From Cephalotrichum gorgonifer (taxonomy: Eukaryota > Ascomycota > Sordariomycetes > Microascales > Microascaceae), in the NCBI GenBank assembly GCA_900312665.1, contig ONZQ02000008.1:1116001-1180000 (forward strand): DNA of 64,000 nucleotides, in the 5' to 3' direction. Position numbers and translations under genes: made by a program. This document shows positions 45,207-55,261 of the stretch, in pieces. Below the pieces are notes generated by a model. The model saw nothing but the letters and a program-made list of their open reading frames with translations, was not told the origin of the DNA and searched no databases. The stretch's first letter is position 1, and each line of letters begins with the position of its first letter.

Positions 45207-48092
45207 TTACCATCCTCCAATCTCCAAGTCGAATCGACTGCTCCTCCTCGTCGCGGAGCCACCGCACGAATCCCGACCCGCCGCCCTCGCCTGCTTCAGG
45301 TCCGTCTCGTCGTCCCACGACGTGAGGAAGTCGTCGAGGTTAGCCAGCACGTCGGCCACGTCGTCTACCTCGTCCGCATCACCTTCCATTCCCTCTCCCA
45401 CTGCCCCCCCTGCATCCCCGTACCTTTCTCCCGCCAAAACGCCCTTACTCCCCTCAACACCCGCCCTCGCCGCACTAGACATCAGGGGCGACTCGCTGGC
45501 CGCGACGAACGCCCTGGCCATCGCGTCCGTCTCGGGGCTGCGCTGGCTCAGCTGCGAGGCCGAGGGGAGCAGGCGCTGGCGGATGGGGTTCGTGCGGCTC
45601 TTGACGGTGGCGAAGTGCCTCTTAAACACCTGGGCACCCTCAAGCTCGTCGGGGATGGGGGCCGCGGGCGGCGGCGAGGCCGCCCGCTTGAGGCCGGGGG
45701 TCCGCGCCGGGCTGTCCACATCGTTGTCTGCTTCGCCGGGCAGGGGAGCCCAGGATACGCGCTTCTTGCGGCCGGAGTCGGTCTGCCAGGGGTTCTCTGT
45801 AGCGGCGGCCAGGAGGCTGGGGGTGTGCGGGAGGTGATCGTTGAATGGGAGGATGGAGCGGGGCTTTGCTCGCGGAGACATAAATGAGGAGAAGGATCGG
45901 ATGGAGAAGTCGGTATTGGACATGTCTGACTCGACGGCAAAATGCTCGGTCTGGGCCGGAGCTTGAGCCTCCTGGGGCGCATTCTGGGCGGTTGGGGGGA
46001 GCTGTGGGCTCGAATAGGGCGAGAAGAAGGCATTCTTGACTCCTTGGGGTTGGGATGCAGGCTGATCCATCCAGGGGCTCTGGGCCTCTGGGGGTACGAC
46101 GAAGGATTGCGTCTTCTGGTCTTCTGTTGCTGTGAGGTGTGTTGGGCTCTGCTCCGTACAGGCATGATCGACCACATTCTTGATGGGATCCTTCATCCAG
46201 GGGCTCTGAACTTCCACCACTGCTCTTTCCTTCTGAATGCTCGGAAGGCTAATACTGGCATTTGGTAGAGTATATGCTGCATGGCTCGTAGCGTGAGGGG
46301 TCGGGCAGGCATCGGACCGGCCAGCTGGACTCTCGGCTTGAAGGGTCGCTGCATCCGTTTTGCTGCGCGGAGGACAACTCATGGCCTCGGGAAGGGAGGG
46401 TGTGCTTGGCTCTTGGTGCTCAGGATCTTGCGCAGGCCCCGGAACGTCATCTACCTCTGCCTCGGGAAGAATGAGCTTGGTTGGTAGGTGTTCAGGAGGC
46501 TGCGCAACGCCAGACATATTCTGATCCTCTCCCTCTTCCACAAGCGTGGGTGACGCAAGGTCCGTCGGACTCGAAGATGAGGAGGCCGAATTGTCAACGG
46601 ATAGATTTCCTACCTCCGAAACAGAGGCAGCAGTTGCAGGTTCGTCTTCCCCGCGGGAGGGTTCCACGGGTTCCACGACGATGGCAGCTGGGGGGAGTCT
46701 TCTTGGGCCCCCCTCCGCCCGTAATGAACCCTTCCACTCGGCCTTCTGGCTCAAGATTACTTTGTGGGCAAGATCAGCTCCGAGCGCTGCATCATCTTCC
46801 ACGAGAGCAGCGTTTTTCGTTCCTGCTTCTCCACCGGATGGAGCAGCGTTGGGCGCTATTTCCTGCAAAACGCGATCTTCTTCCGGCAGGGAGTGTTGCT
46901 TAGCCTCCTGCCCTTCGCTGGCCTGGTCGGATTCAACGAGCGTGGTCGGATGTTCGTCCGCGTCGAAAATGTCTTCATCGATCTTGAGAGCATCCTCGTC
47001 GTTAGACTGGCCGAGCGAGGTTTCCGAGCGTGAGTGATCAGACGACATCGAGAGCGGGCTGTCTTTCGGTTCGACCGCTAGAGAAGAGCGACGGGCTACA
47101 GCTGAGTGACTAGGAGGAGTTTTCTTGGTGGTGGTCCTGGAGGACTTTGACGGGCGCCCTTCTTTCGGGAGGGAGCCGATGCCAGCTAGTTGGGTAGAGT
47201 TGTCAAGCGGGGTGCTTCTCCGCATCATCCCCGACCTGGATGTCGACGGGAGTCGCGGGCTGGCAGGCTGTGAGACACGCTGAGAAGATCTCGGCTTGGG
47301 ATTTTGCGAAGAGCGGGGGAGCGTCGGCGCCTTAGGCTCCGTATCGAGCTCATTCCTCGACTGGCTAGCAACTTGGAGCGGAGTTGGCCGGCCGTTTGAT
47401 GTCATGGGCGTAGCTAAGGGAGAGGCAGCTGCTTCCTTTTCTCGGCGGTTGTCGGCAATGGAGACGGGAGAAGATAGCTTCGGTTCGGGTTCCACCGTCC
47501 GTGGCCGCTTCTCCACCCGGCGCTTCAACCAGGAAGAGTCCTCCCGGGCCCTCTTCGTCGAGGACTGAGTCTTCGAGGACCAGAATTCCTCCCTCGTGGG
47601 AGCATTCGACTGCACCGTATCCCTCCATTGCTCCACCCTGGCAACCTCGTCGTTTTCAAGATAGGGATGGGGTTCAGCGTATAGGCTCTCGGGACTCGGT
47701 AGGTGGCAACTGGACTCCGTCGTCTGAGTCTGCTCGGGGGGCGGAGACGTGGCTGGCTCACAAATGGCGGGAGAGGATGTCTTGCGCAGCAGAGAGGCAG
47801 CGGTGAGTCGTTGCGTAAATGTGGTCGGCTTTGGTGCCTCTGAAGTGAGCCAGGGGTTAACAAAGCCGGAGGCCGCGTCAAACGGCCCTCGAAGGGCGGC
47901 GGTGATCAAAACGGGGGCACGGCCAGAGAGATATTGACGAGCGACATTCTCATAGCGGCCAATTGAGCCCTCGTCGGTGGAATTGATGGCATAAGCGGTC
48001 GACTTTTGGAGAACGTCGTCGGGGGAATAGGGGATTTGGCAGTAGAAGGTGTCGGCCATCGGATCATCGCCATCCCATGCGTAGGGAGTCAT
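45207..48092 (-). CDS. Uncharacterised, largely disordered fungal protein with conserved N-terminus and an RVxW motif
   Basis: A single exon encodes 961 residues. The first 85 residues look conserved and folded: MTPYAWDGDDPMADTFYC, PYSPDDVLQK, then YENVARQYLSGRAP and TAALRGPFD...GFVNPWL. This start resembles Ascomycota proteins sometimes labelled 'protamine P1', a name without functional support; that comes from memory. The rest is Ser/Pro/Glu-rich. Two QSPWM motifs occur in the second half, plus ENPW and the early VNPW. KKRVSWAPLPGE at about residues 775-786 fits the [RK]VxF/W docking motif for protein phosphatase 1. Near the C-terminus there are acidic stretches and FLTSWDDETD. No enzyme domain is visible. 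A basic PLKRxx-like segment (WLKRRVEKRPR) near residue 190 could be a nuclear localisation signal. Function is unknown. Confidence 0.75.
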   Translation of the reverse strand: MTPYAWDGDDPMADTFYCQIPYSPDDVLQKSTAYAINSTDEGSIGRYENVARQYLSGRAPVLITAALRGPFDAASGFVNPWLTSEAPKPTTFTQRLTAASLLRKTSSPAICEPATSPPPEQTQTTESSCHLPSPESLYAEPHPYLENDEVARVEQWRDTVQSNAPTREEFWSSKTQSSTKRAREDSSWLKRRVEKRPRTVEPEPKLSSPVSIADNRREKEAAASPLATPMTSNGRPTPLQVASQSRNELDTEPKAPTLPRSSQNPKPRSSQRVSQPASPRLPSTSRSGMMRRSTPLDNSTQLAGIGSLPKEGRPSKSSRTTTKKTPPSHSAVARRSSLAVEPKDSPLSMSSDHSRSETSLGQSNDEDALKIDEDIFDADEHPTTLVESDQASEGQEAKQHSLPEEDRVLQEIAPNAAPSGGEAGTKNAALVEDDAALGADLAHKVILSQKAEWKGSLRAEGGPRRLPPAAIVVEPVEPSRGEDEPATAASVSEVGNLSVDNSASSSSSPTDLASPTLVEEGEDQNMSGVAQPPEHLPTKLILPEAEVDDVPGPAQDPEHQEPSTPSLPEAMSCPPRSKTDAATLQAESPAGRSDACPTPHATSHAAYTLPNASISLPSIQKERAVVEVQSPWMKDPIKNVVDHACTEQSPTHLTATEDQKTQSFVVPPEAQSPWMDQPASQPQGVKNAFFSPYSSPQLPPTAQNAPQEAQAPAQTEHFAVESDMSNTDFSIRSFSSFMSPRAKPRSILPFNDHLPHTPSLLAAATENPWQTDSGRKKRVSWAPLPGEADNDVDSPARTPGLKRAASPPPAAPIPDELEGAQVFKRHFATVKSRTNPIRQRLLPSASQLSQRSPETDAMARAFVAASESPLMSSAARAGVEGSKGVLAGERYGDAGGAVGEGMEGDADEVDDVADVLANLDDFLTSWDDETDLKQARAAGRDSCGGSATRRSSRFDLEIGGW

Positions 48093-49083
48093 TCTGTGTT
48101 TGTAGACGCCTATGGGAGAGGCATTGAGAAGTGGGCGGATATTCGGCAGTTAGATGAGCGCGCACGGTTCGAGGGCATTGAATAGATCACGATGTGTCCT
48201 AGATCAAAATGCAGTTACGGCTGGATGTTGAAGCTCAAAGTGGGGCTGGACCGAACACGATCTGCAAGACCTATTAGCAGGGCACGGCCTTGAGAGTCGC
48301 GTTGCTGGGGCTCACTAGACGCGACGTGCCGCGCCAGCACGTGACCTCGCGTAGATGGCCGCCACTAACGGCGGAGTTTGGGTTGATCCTGCCTGTTTTC
48401 TCAAAGATACGGGTTCCCCAAGCTCTCTGAAGAGCGAAATTCAACTACAGAAGATAATATGTTCCATTTTGCCCGTTCCTATCCTTCTTCATCCTCAAAA
48501 TTCAATGAAAACCTGCCATGTTTCTGAACCTGCCGCCACTTGTTCCCTGGGTTGTCGATCCACAGCTGTTGGCGGCTGGTAGCGATAGTATACTTTGTAT
48601 TAGCCGTCACGTGCCAAATTCCCCCACGCAAGCTCCCCAAAGCTTGTTTGTTGACATGGCAACCTGCATGCATCCAATGGGAGCCCTTCCTCTTATTTGT
48701 TCTGGACCGACCATCATCGCAAACGCGATCGCGATCGCGCAGCGCACTCTAGAGAAGGCAAGACATTCACTGCCAGTGCCATTTTCAATCCCATATTGTT
48801 TCCATTTCTTCTTAGCCTCCAGCATAACTTCTTCAGTTTTTGATATACGCCGGCCCAGATCCCCCTCCCGTTGTGACCACCACCGCTGTCTAAGCAAACA
48901 AGGGACCCCTGCACACTCTCCCCACGATTTTGTTTTGTTTCATACAACAGTCCTGGAGTTTCCGCCACTCGTCCCTCCGTCGCCTTTCAGCGCACCCACG
49001 TTTTTCTTACCAAGAATTGACTTCATGGACTCACAATAATACGATCGCATCCTCTCCCCCCTATACCTTCCCACATATTCGCC
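48093..49083. other. Divergent promoter region between the 45207 gene and the Cdc11-like gene
   Basis: No gene is supported in this 1-kb divergent spacer. The notable element is GCGATCGCGATCGCGC near 48726-48741, overlapping palindromic GCGATCGC units. Its core matches the centre of the palindrome at 1916-1931. Confidence 0.5.
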
Positions 49084-52000
49084 ATGGATCACGCCTGGCT
49101 AGACTCACTCTCGGAGGACTGGGTCTCCCAGCCCAGATCCGATGAATCAATCGCCCAGATGAGCTCAGCACAACACCCCGAAACCGAAAACGAAAATCAA
49201 CAGCGCCCCAACATCACAGGCAAGGGCCTTGGAAGTAGAATACCAAGGCCAGTAGGCGCCCTCGACACGAACGATAATAGCGCCCACCCTCTCGCCGAGC
49301 GCAGCCTCAGCTACATCAACATCTCCGGGCCGCGACGCGGCCAACCAAAGGATTCGAAGGATCGCCCCGCCAGCCGGTCTGTGTCCGCAGCTACGACAAA
49401 CTCCGTCGTCCACTACACCGTGAATAGGCGGTCCCCTAGCGCGTCGCCCGGCAAGGCAAAAGGGCACACGCCAGAATGGAAGAGGAGACTGGTATATGGG
49501 GACCTGGCCTATGGCGAGCAGCGGGACCTCTTCCACTCTGCGGCGGCGGACGGCTTGGGCGGGATCTTCAAGCCGCCAACGCCTCAGGATTGGGTGGACG
49601 GGCTCGGGGACGCGGAAGACCCCTTTGTCGAGGGCGACAGCAATCACAACGAGACAACCCTGCCATCCAGCCCGCCGGTATACCGCGCGCCTCCCGCCTT
49701 CGACGAGAGTGACGCCCCCGACGACGATTCCGAAGTTGGCCCTGCCGACGTTACGCCTAGTCCGAGTCCTCGTAGGAGCTACAAGGATATTGTATACCAT
49801 CTCAACGAAGACCCAGCATTGGATAGAAGCCCGTCCGACTTCCGCATACACCAGGATAACTCCCCTGATGAAAGCGATTTCGCTGATGAGATGGCGCCGC
49901 CTGTTGAACAGTCGGAGCGCGCTCTGCAACCCCCCCAGAATGAGCTGCGCATGGTGAGCGGCCAGAGCGTTGTTCGAAACGAAGACTTCAGCCCCATCTT
50001 CATCTCCAGGCAAGACGCCGCGGACGGACAAGTCGGCTTCGCGCCTATGGATCTCCCCGTCGACCAACTCCGAGCCCGGTTAGAACGCCTACATACAAAC
50101 CAGATGCTCCTGGATTCGTACCTCGACGGTGATCTTGCGTTGGATGACCAACCCGACTCCGAGAACGCCGCGGCAACCGTGGACAACACGGACGAGTATA
50201 TGAGGAACGGTGGCTTCCTGAATCTACAAAGGGGAGGGAGATCGGCGGAAGGATCTTTCCGACATCGCCTCCTAAGCCCTCCTGCGCTGGGGAATGACTC
50301 TTCGGAGATGCTACCGGAGGAGTCCATGCAAGCCAGCACCCCCAAGCAGTTCCCCTCTGTTAAGAGTCGCCTGGGAGGCCACGGGGGAACGATGGGCCGG
50401 AGTCCTCTGGTACCGCGTGCGCCACATCCAAGTCCGGACAAGAGGATACCTGGTCCCCAGGCAAGTGGCGGCAGCCCACTCAAGCTCTTCGGCCCTTACG
50501 ACACCTTTACAAACCAGACCCTCATGCGCCGCATCAGCCAATTCGAAGAGCAGATGACGCATTCCAACTCGGAGAAGTCGTTCAATACGAACCCATTCCG
50601 GTCGTCCTCTTTTGATGCTACCAGCCGTAGGGAACAACACCCTACTCAGAATGGGCGCCAGGGCTCCAAGTCTTTTAGCCGCTTCGGTGATGGGGAACTC
50701 GAGGGCTTCGAGTTCGGCGGCGACGTATCCGGCCTTTCGATGGAAGGTTCGAGGTTAGACTTCAATGCGGACATTTCTCAGCAGGAGAACATCCCGCCCG
50801 CCTACTCAAACGACCAGGCCTCTTCGCCCTCGGTCGAAAGTGAGCTTGTGATACAGCGCCAACGCCAAAAGTCGGGCGGGCCTCTGTCTTCGTCACAACA
50901 CGGCCGAGCCGTCTCTGGTTCTCGCCTGAATATGAGCCAAGCTGGTGCCCATGTCTACCTCGGCACTCCGAAGCGGGATAGTGGATCAGATGGGAAGCGC
51001 CCTAGGGCATCACCTTCGAAAGACCCGACCCCCAAACGCCGCCGTACTCTCCACAAAACCGATATCGCCTACGGAAAGGACCGGGAGGCCGTCAATGTAG
51101 ATTCGGTGCACACCAGCCACCACGATATGCAAGCTGCGATAGGGAAGAAGACCAAGTCTGGAGACCTACAGCAGGCAGTCAACCCGGACGTTCTTGCCCA
51201 CCGCCAGATGCCTCGCCCCCGCACGCCTACACCGAGCCAGAGATCGTCGCTTCAGAGGGACACTGTCCCATCCTACTCATATGGGGACTTATCTGTCGAC
51301 AACAAGGTGAAGCGCTCGCCTCTCCGGAACGTGCAACATAGTCCCGGAAAACCGCAGCAGTCGGCGGGTGGCGACATGGAGCGCAAACCGTCCATTATGA
51401 CGGCAGATTTCCTGGACGAAGCTGCTCAGATCATGGCGATGATCCGAAACCAGGTGCGGCCTACCAACCTCACTATGGTCCAGGAATCCGAGGCGGAACA
51501 AGTGCACGATGGCGGGTTCCACGGAGAGGAAGATTCCTTCGAGGAGCCGTTTTCCAGGCCACCCAGCCGCGATGGTGCGCCGTTGACGCGAATGGCAATT
51601 AGGCAAAGTGACCCGGAAATCCTCGATCGGCTCAAGAAATACCAGGAGATGAGCGAGATGGGCGACGTCATCACATCCTCGCTGCGGTCAATGAGCTTGG
51701 CAAAGGAGGCGGTCCGTTCCATGCAGGAGCTAAGAGAAGGCGGGCGAACGAATCTCAGCACGGGAGGCGAGGAATTTAGCGACCCGCCCAACATCCGCAT
51801 CTCCCAGGGCATCACGGAGTCGGGCGCCACTACTACTGGGGCCGCCACCTTCCCCTCGACGTCCTCTGGCGCGTCGAGTGGCTCGATACCCACCAACTCA
51901 TCTAGGACCTCGGAGTGCAAGAAGACCATTGCGCCGCAGAGCGTGAGCCACCTGATCCCGGACCAGGTCGGCAGCATGTACCTTGACAAAAGCAAGAACC

Positions 52001-54450
52001 TTTGGGTCAAGAAGAAGGCGCTTGCAGCGGTGATTAGCGAGTCCATGGTTGACGAGAGTGAGGACGATCCGTTCGCGAGTATTCCCGACTTGTCGGTCGA
52101 CATGACGCTGGAGATGCGGAACCTGAAAGCCGCGGTGGCGAAGCAGCAGGCGGCGACGGAGGATATGGAAGGTAGCCCATCCCCTTCGAGTCCTCCGAAG
52201 GCCTTCGGTGGCCCGACCAAGGGTCTCAACACGCTCTCCGCCGATCAGGATGCCGATGAGGACGTAGTGTCTCGCGCTAGGGACGAGCTCTTGAAGCTGG
52301 AGAGGAAGGTAGCCAGTTCTCCCATTCGCGAGGAGGAGGTGATTGAACACGAGATCACCATCAACGAAGGGAGGGGTAAGAGCCGCACGCCGTCGAAGAG
52401 ACGGAATCTCACCATCTCATTCTCGTCGCCCGTCGCATCCATCATCCGTGATGTTCTACCCGAGGACATAAACGCACTATCAGAAGACGAGGATTATACG
52501 CCCGAGCTCCCTGGCGACAGTGGTGAGGGCTTGAACGGAGGGGTCCCCGGGAGCTGGGGGAAGCACGCGGCGGCGCCAGGGTCACGCAAGGGAGCGCGAG
52601 GCTTCACGCGACAGACCTCCGTCGGCAGGGTCTCCTTTACACCGCGGCCCGTCTCTCGCATCGACGAGCAAGACGAGGAGAGCACACGGGATGCAGATCG
52701 CCAGGTCAGCTTCGTAGGTGGGAGCAGCGCCGTCGAACACGTTACGCCCGACGCGCGGCGGACGAGCCTTAGCTTTATCATCAAGCCGTCGGGGGGCAGG
52801 TACGAGGACGACGCCAGCGCCGTGATCGGGCAGAACATCGGGAACCTTTCGCTCAGCCCGCTCTCGGAGTTCACGATGAACAACGCCGTCGACCAGTCGT
52901 TTGGTCTTGAGGTCAGCTACGTCCTTGGCGAGCGGCATCTGGTATCAGGCGACGGCTCTAAGAAGGTCATGTCCATCGCCATCCGCGAGCTTGTGGATCG
53001 GCTGACGGAGGCCGAGCCGTCGGAGCCCTTCTGGGACAGCCTCGTCTCGCTGGACTTGCAGGATAAGCGGCTCTCGAGCCTGCACATGCTCGACGAGTTC
53101 TGCGGGACCCTGGTCAACCTCGACGCGTCGAAGAACGCGCTCACCCACCTGGACGGGGTGCCCTCCGGCGTCCGGCAGCTAAAGGTCTGCGACAATATGC
53201 TCTCGGAGCTGACGTCATGGGACCACCTCATGAACCTCCAGTACGTGGACGTGTCGAACAACGACTTGAGGAGCCTGTCGGCGCTCAAGAATCTCGTGCA
53301 CCTCAGGAGCATCCGGGCGGACGACAACCTCCTCACGGGCCTTGACGGTCTCGATGAGCTCGACGGGCTGCTTAGCCTGCGGGTGAGGAATAACCGGATC
53401 GAGGAGCTGGACTTTGAGGGGTCAAGGCTGCAGCGCCTTTCGGAGCTGGACCTCGCCGGAAACAAGATCAAGTCTCTCGAAAACGTCGAGCAGCTCTCAT
53501 CTCTCTCGACGCTCAAGCTCCAGCGGAACCAGCTCGAGACATTTGCCAGCGCCGGCAAGTTCGAGTCCCTACGCTACCTTGACATTAGCGACAACAGCCT
53601 CCACGCCCTCGATCTCACGAACATGCCGAAGCTCCGCCTCCTCCACGCGGACCGGAACAACCTCTCTACCATAGCCGGGCTCACACACGCCCGCCACATC
53701 GACAGCCTCTCGCTCCGCGAGCAGCGCGGGGATGAGCCCCTCAACGTGGCCTCCCTCCTCGCGACCGCGTACGAGGTCCGCAAGCTGTTCCTCTCGGGGA
53801 ACTACATCAATACCTTCGCGCCGAAGATCGACCTCCTAAACCTGCAGCTCCTCGAGCTCGCGAGCTGCGGGCTGCGGGAGCTCCCGCCGTCCATGGGCCA
53901 GCTGACGCCCAACCTCCGGTCCCTGAACATCTGCTTCAACGCCATCTCGGACCTCGAGCCACTTAGGTTCGTCCCGAGGCTGAAGAGGCTACTGGCGGCG
54001 GGGAACCGGCTCGCGGACGGGACGCGCGTCATGGGCGTCGCGGCGGGGTTCCCGCACCTGAGGGAGGTGGACCTGAGGGACAACCCGCTCACGCTGGGGT
54101 TCTACCCGCCCTCGCAGGTCCTGGTGGCGCCCGATGCCGAGCGCGTCGAGGGGTTCGGGCTGCCGGCGGGTGACGCGGAGAGGGACAGGAAGTTCAGGGG
54201 GAGGCTGGACGAGGCGACGAAGCTGAGGAGGAGGCTGTACGAGATTGTGTTTGTCTGTGGGTGTGAGAAGATGAGGGTCCTGGATGGGCTGGGGGTGAAG
54301 AGGGGGGAGGTGATGAAGCGGGATGAGGCTTTCGAGATGCTTGTTGGGGATGGGTTGATTCCGGGGGGAGACCGGTGTGAAGGGTCTGGGGAGGCCGAGG
54401 AAGAAGAAGAAAGGAGGGAGCAGAGGGGGGAGGGAGGAGATGAATGTTAG
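49084..54450 (+). CDS. cdc11: Septation initiation network scaffold, Cdc11/Nud1-like leucine-rich repeat protein
   Basis: The protein is the spindle-pole-body scaffold on which the septation initiation (mitotic exit) kinase cascade assembles: S. pombe Cdc11, S. cerevisiae Nud1, A. nidulans SnaD. One exon encodes 1788 residues. The N-terminus MDHAWLDSLSEDWVSQPRSD is characteristic of filamentous fungal members. A disordered, phosphosite-rich region of about 1300 residues follows, with small blocks such as QIMAMIRNQVRPTNL. The leucine-rich repeats run from about residue 1316 to 1676, for example LVSLDLQDKRLSSL, LQYVDVSNNDLRSL, LSELDLAGNKIKSL and LRYLDISDNSLHAL. The end is acidic (EEEEERREQ). 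The start is the first ATG and carries the conserved motif. Family assignment is strong; no introns are needed. Confidence 0.92.
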   Translation: MDHAWLDSLSEDWVSQPRSDESIAQMSSAQHPETENENQQRPNITGKGLGSRIPRPVGALDTNDNSAHPLAERSLSYINISGPRRGQPKDSKDRPASRSVSAATTNSVVHYTVNRRSPSASPGKAKGHTPEWKRRLVYGDLAYGEQRDLFHSAAADGLGGIFKPPTPQDWVDGLGDAEDPFVEGDSNHNETTLPSSPPVYRAPPAFDESDAPDDDSEVGPADVTPSPSPRRSYKDIVYHLNEDPALDRSPSDFRIHQDNSPDESDFADEMAPPVEQSERALQPPQNELRMVSGQSVVRNEDFSPIFISRQDAADGQVGFAPMDLPVDQLRARLERLHTNQMLLDSYLDGDLALDDQPDSENAAATVDNTDEYMRNGGFLNLQRGGRSAEGSFRHRLLSPPALGNDSSEMLPEESMQASTPKQFPSVKSRLGGHGGTMGRSPLVPRAPHPSPDKRIPGPQASGGSPLKLFGPYDTFTNQTLMRRISQFEEQMTHSNSEKSFNTNPFRSSSFDATSRREQHPTQNGRQGSKSFSRFGDGELEGFEFGGDVSGLSMEGSRLDFNADISQQENIPPAYSNDQASSPSVESELVIQRQRQKSGGPLSSSQHGRAVSGSRLNMSQAGAHVYLGTPKRDSGSDGKRPRASPSKDPTPKRRRTLHKTDIAYGKDREAVNVDSVHTSHHDMQAAIGKKTKSGDLQQAVNPDVLAHRQMPRPRTPTPSQRSSLQRDTVPSYSYGDLSVDNKVKRSPLRNVQHSPGKPQQSAGGDMERKPSIMTADFLDEAAQIMAMIRNQVRPTNLTMVQESEAEQVHDGGFHGEEDSFEEPFSRPPSRDGAPLTRMAIRQSDPEILDRLKKYQEMSEMGDVITSSLRSMSLAKEAVRSMQELREGGRTNLSTGGEEFSDPPNIRISQGITESGATTTGAATFPSTSSGASSGSIPTNSSRTSECKKTIAPQSVSHLIPDQVGSMYLDKSKNLWVKKKALAAVISESMVDESEDDPFASIPDLSVDMTLEMRNLKAAVAKQQAATEDMEGSPSPSSPPKAFGGPTKGLNTLSADQDADEDVVSRARDELLKLERKVASSPIREEEVIEHEITINEGRGKSRTPSKRRNLTISFSSPVASIIRDVLPEDINALSEDEDYTPELPGDSGEGLNGGVPGSWGKHAAAPGSRKGARGFTRQTSVGRVSFTPRPVSRIDEQDEESTRDADRQVSFVGGSSAVEHVTPDARRTSLSFIIKPSGGRYEDDASAVIGQNIGNLSLSPLSEFTMNNAVDQSFGLEVSYVLGERHLVSGDGSKKVMSIAIRELVDRLTEAEPSEPFWDSLVSLDLQDKRLSSLHMLDEFCGTLVNLDASKNALTHLDGVPSGVRQLKVCDNMLSELTSWDHLMNLQYVDVSNNDLRSLSALKNLVHLRSIRADDNLLTGLDGLDELDGLLSLRVRNNRIEELDFEGSRLQRLSELDLAGNKIKSLENVEQLSSLSTLKLQRNQLETFASAGKFESLRYLDISDNSLHALDLTNMPKLRLLHADRNNLSTIAGLTHARHIDSLSLREQRGDEPLNVASLLATAYEVRKLFLSGNYINTFAPKIDLLNLQLLELASCGLRELPPSMGQLTPNLRSLNICFNAISDLEPLRFVPRLKRLLAAGNRLADGTRVMGVAAGFPHLREVDLRDNPLTLGFYPPSQVLVAPDAERVEGFGLPAGDAERDRKFRGRLDEATKLRRRLYEIVFVCGCEKMRVLDGLGVKRGEVMKRDEAFEMLVGDGLIPGGDRCEGSGEAEEEEERREQRGEGGDEC

Positions 54451-55261
54451 GTGTGGAGGTGGAGGCGGCGGAGATGGCGACGTCGCGTTCCTGCCTTGAA
54501 GGGCAACGTTGGTCACGGTTTCACGATGTTTTTGGTGTCTCTACACGGCGTGGGTTACGAAGGTGTTATGGGTTTATCATGACTTGTGGGTGTATACTAG
54601 ATGGGTATGGCGGGTTACAGGCGTTTTTGGGATCGTTATGAAAATTCGAACACATTCTTCGTTAGATACACTCGGTCAAGGCGCAGAATAGTCCTCTGGC
54701 TTGTGCTTTTCTGGTAATATATATGTTGCCATGTACTCGTACTGGATGAAGATAGTCAACTTGCCAAGTGTTGATCGAAGCATCGCGACTTGGCGGGTAC
54801 CGAAAAGGAAGTCGCCACCAACCTTATTTTAACAGCTAAGGTAGGTGATATTAATAACAATGCTCCGAGTGGAAAAACCTCGGTGGAAAGCGGGGCCGTA
54901 TGCTGGGCTCATGCACACAATAACCAGGACCAGAACACGGACACTGTGCATTCCTTGCTTGGAAGCTACCACCCTGCCTCTGCCAACCAATCCAAGGTAC
55001 CTCATATGCAGCATTGACGCCATTGACCTGACCTTGCCTCCGTGCTCAACCTTGTCGTTGTCTCCACCGTGTATCTGATTCCCATCTTCACATACATCTC
55101 GGCAACTACATCTCCCTATCTCAGAACCTCCGGCGGCGAGAGGCCGTCACCCGCCGGCGACAAGACCAGTACCACCAGACCAAAACATCAAACCGAACCA
55201 TCACGGACGCCCCCAAAATCATGCTAGCTGGTGGTCGCCACCACCCCCCAAATACCCGGCC
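54451..55261. other. Intergenic region between Cdc11-like and TBC genes
   Basis: No gene is supported. The two flanking genes are in tandem, so this holds the 3' UTR of the first and the promoter of the second. A TACTCGTACT word occurs at about 54734. Confidence 0.5.
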
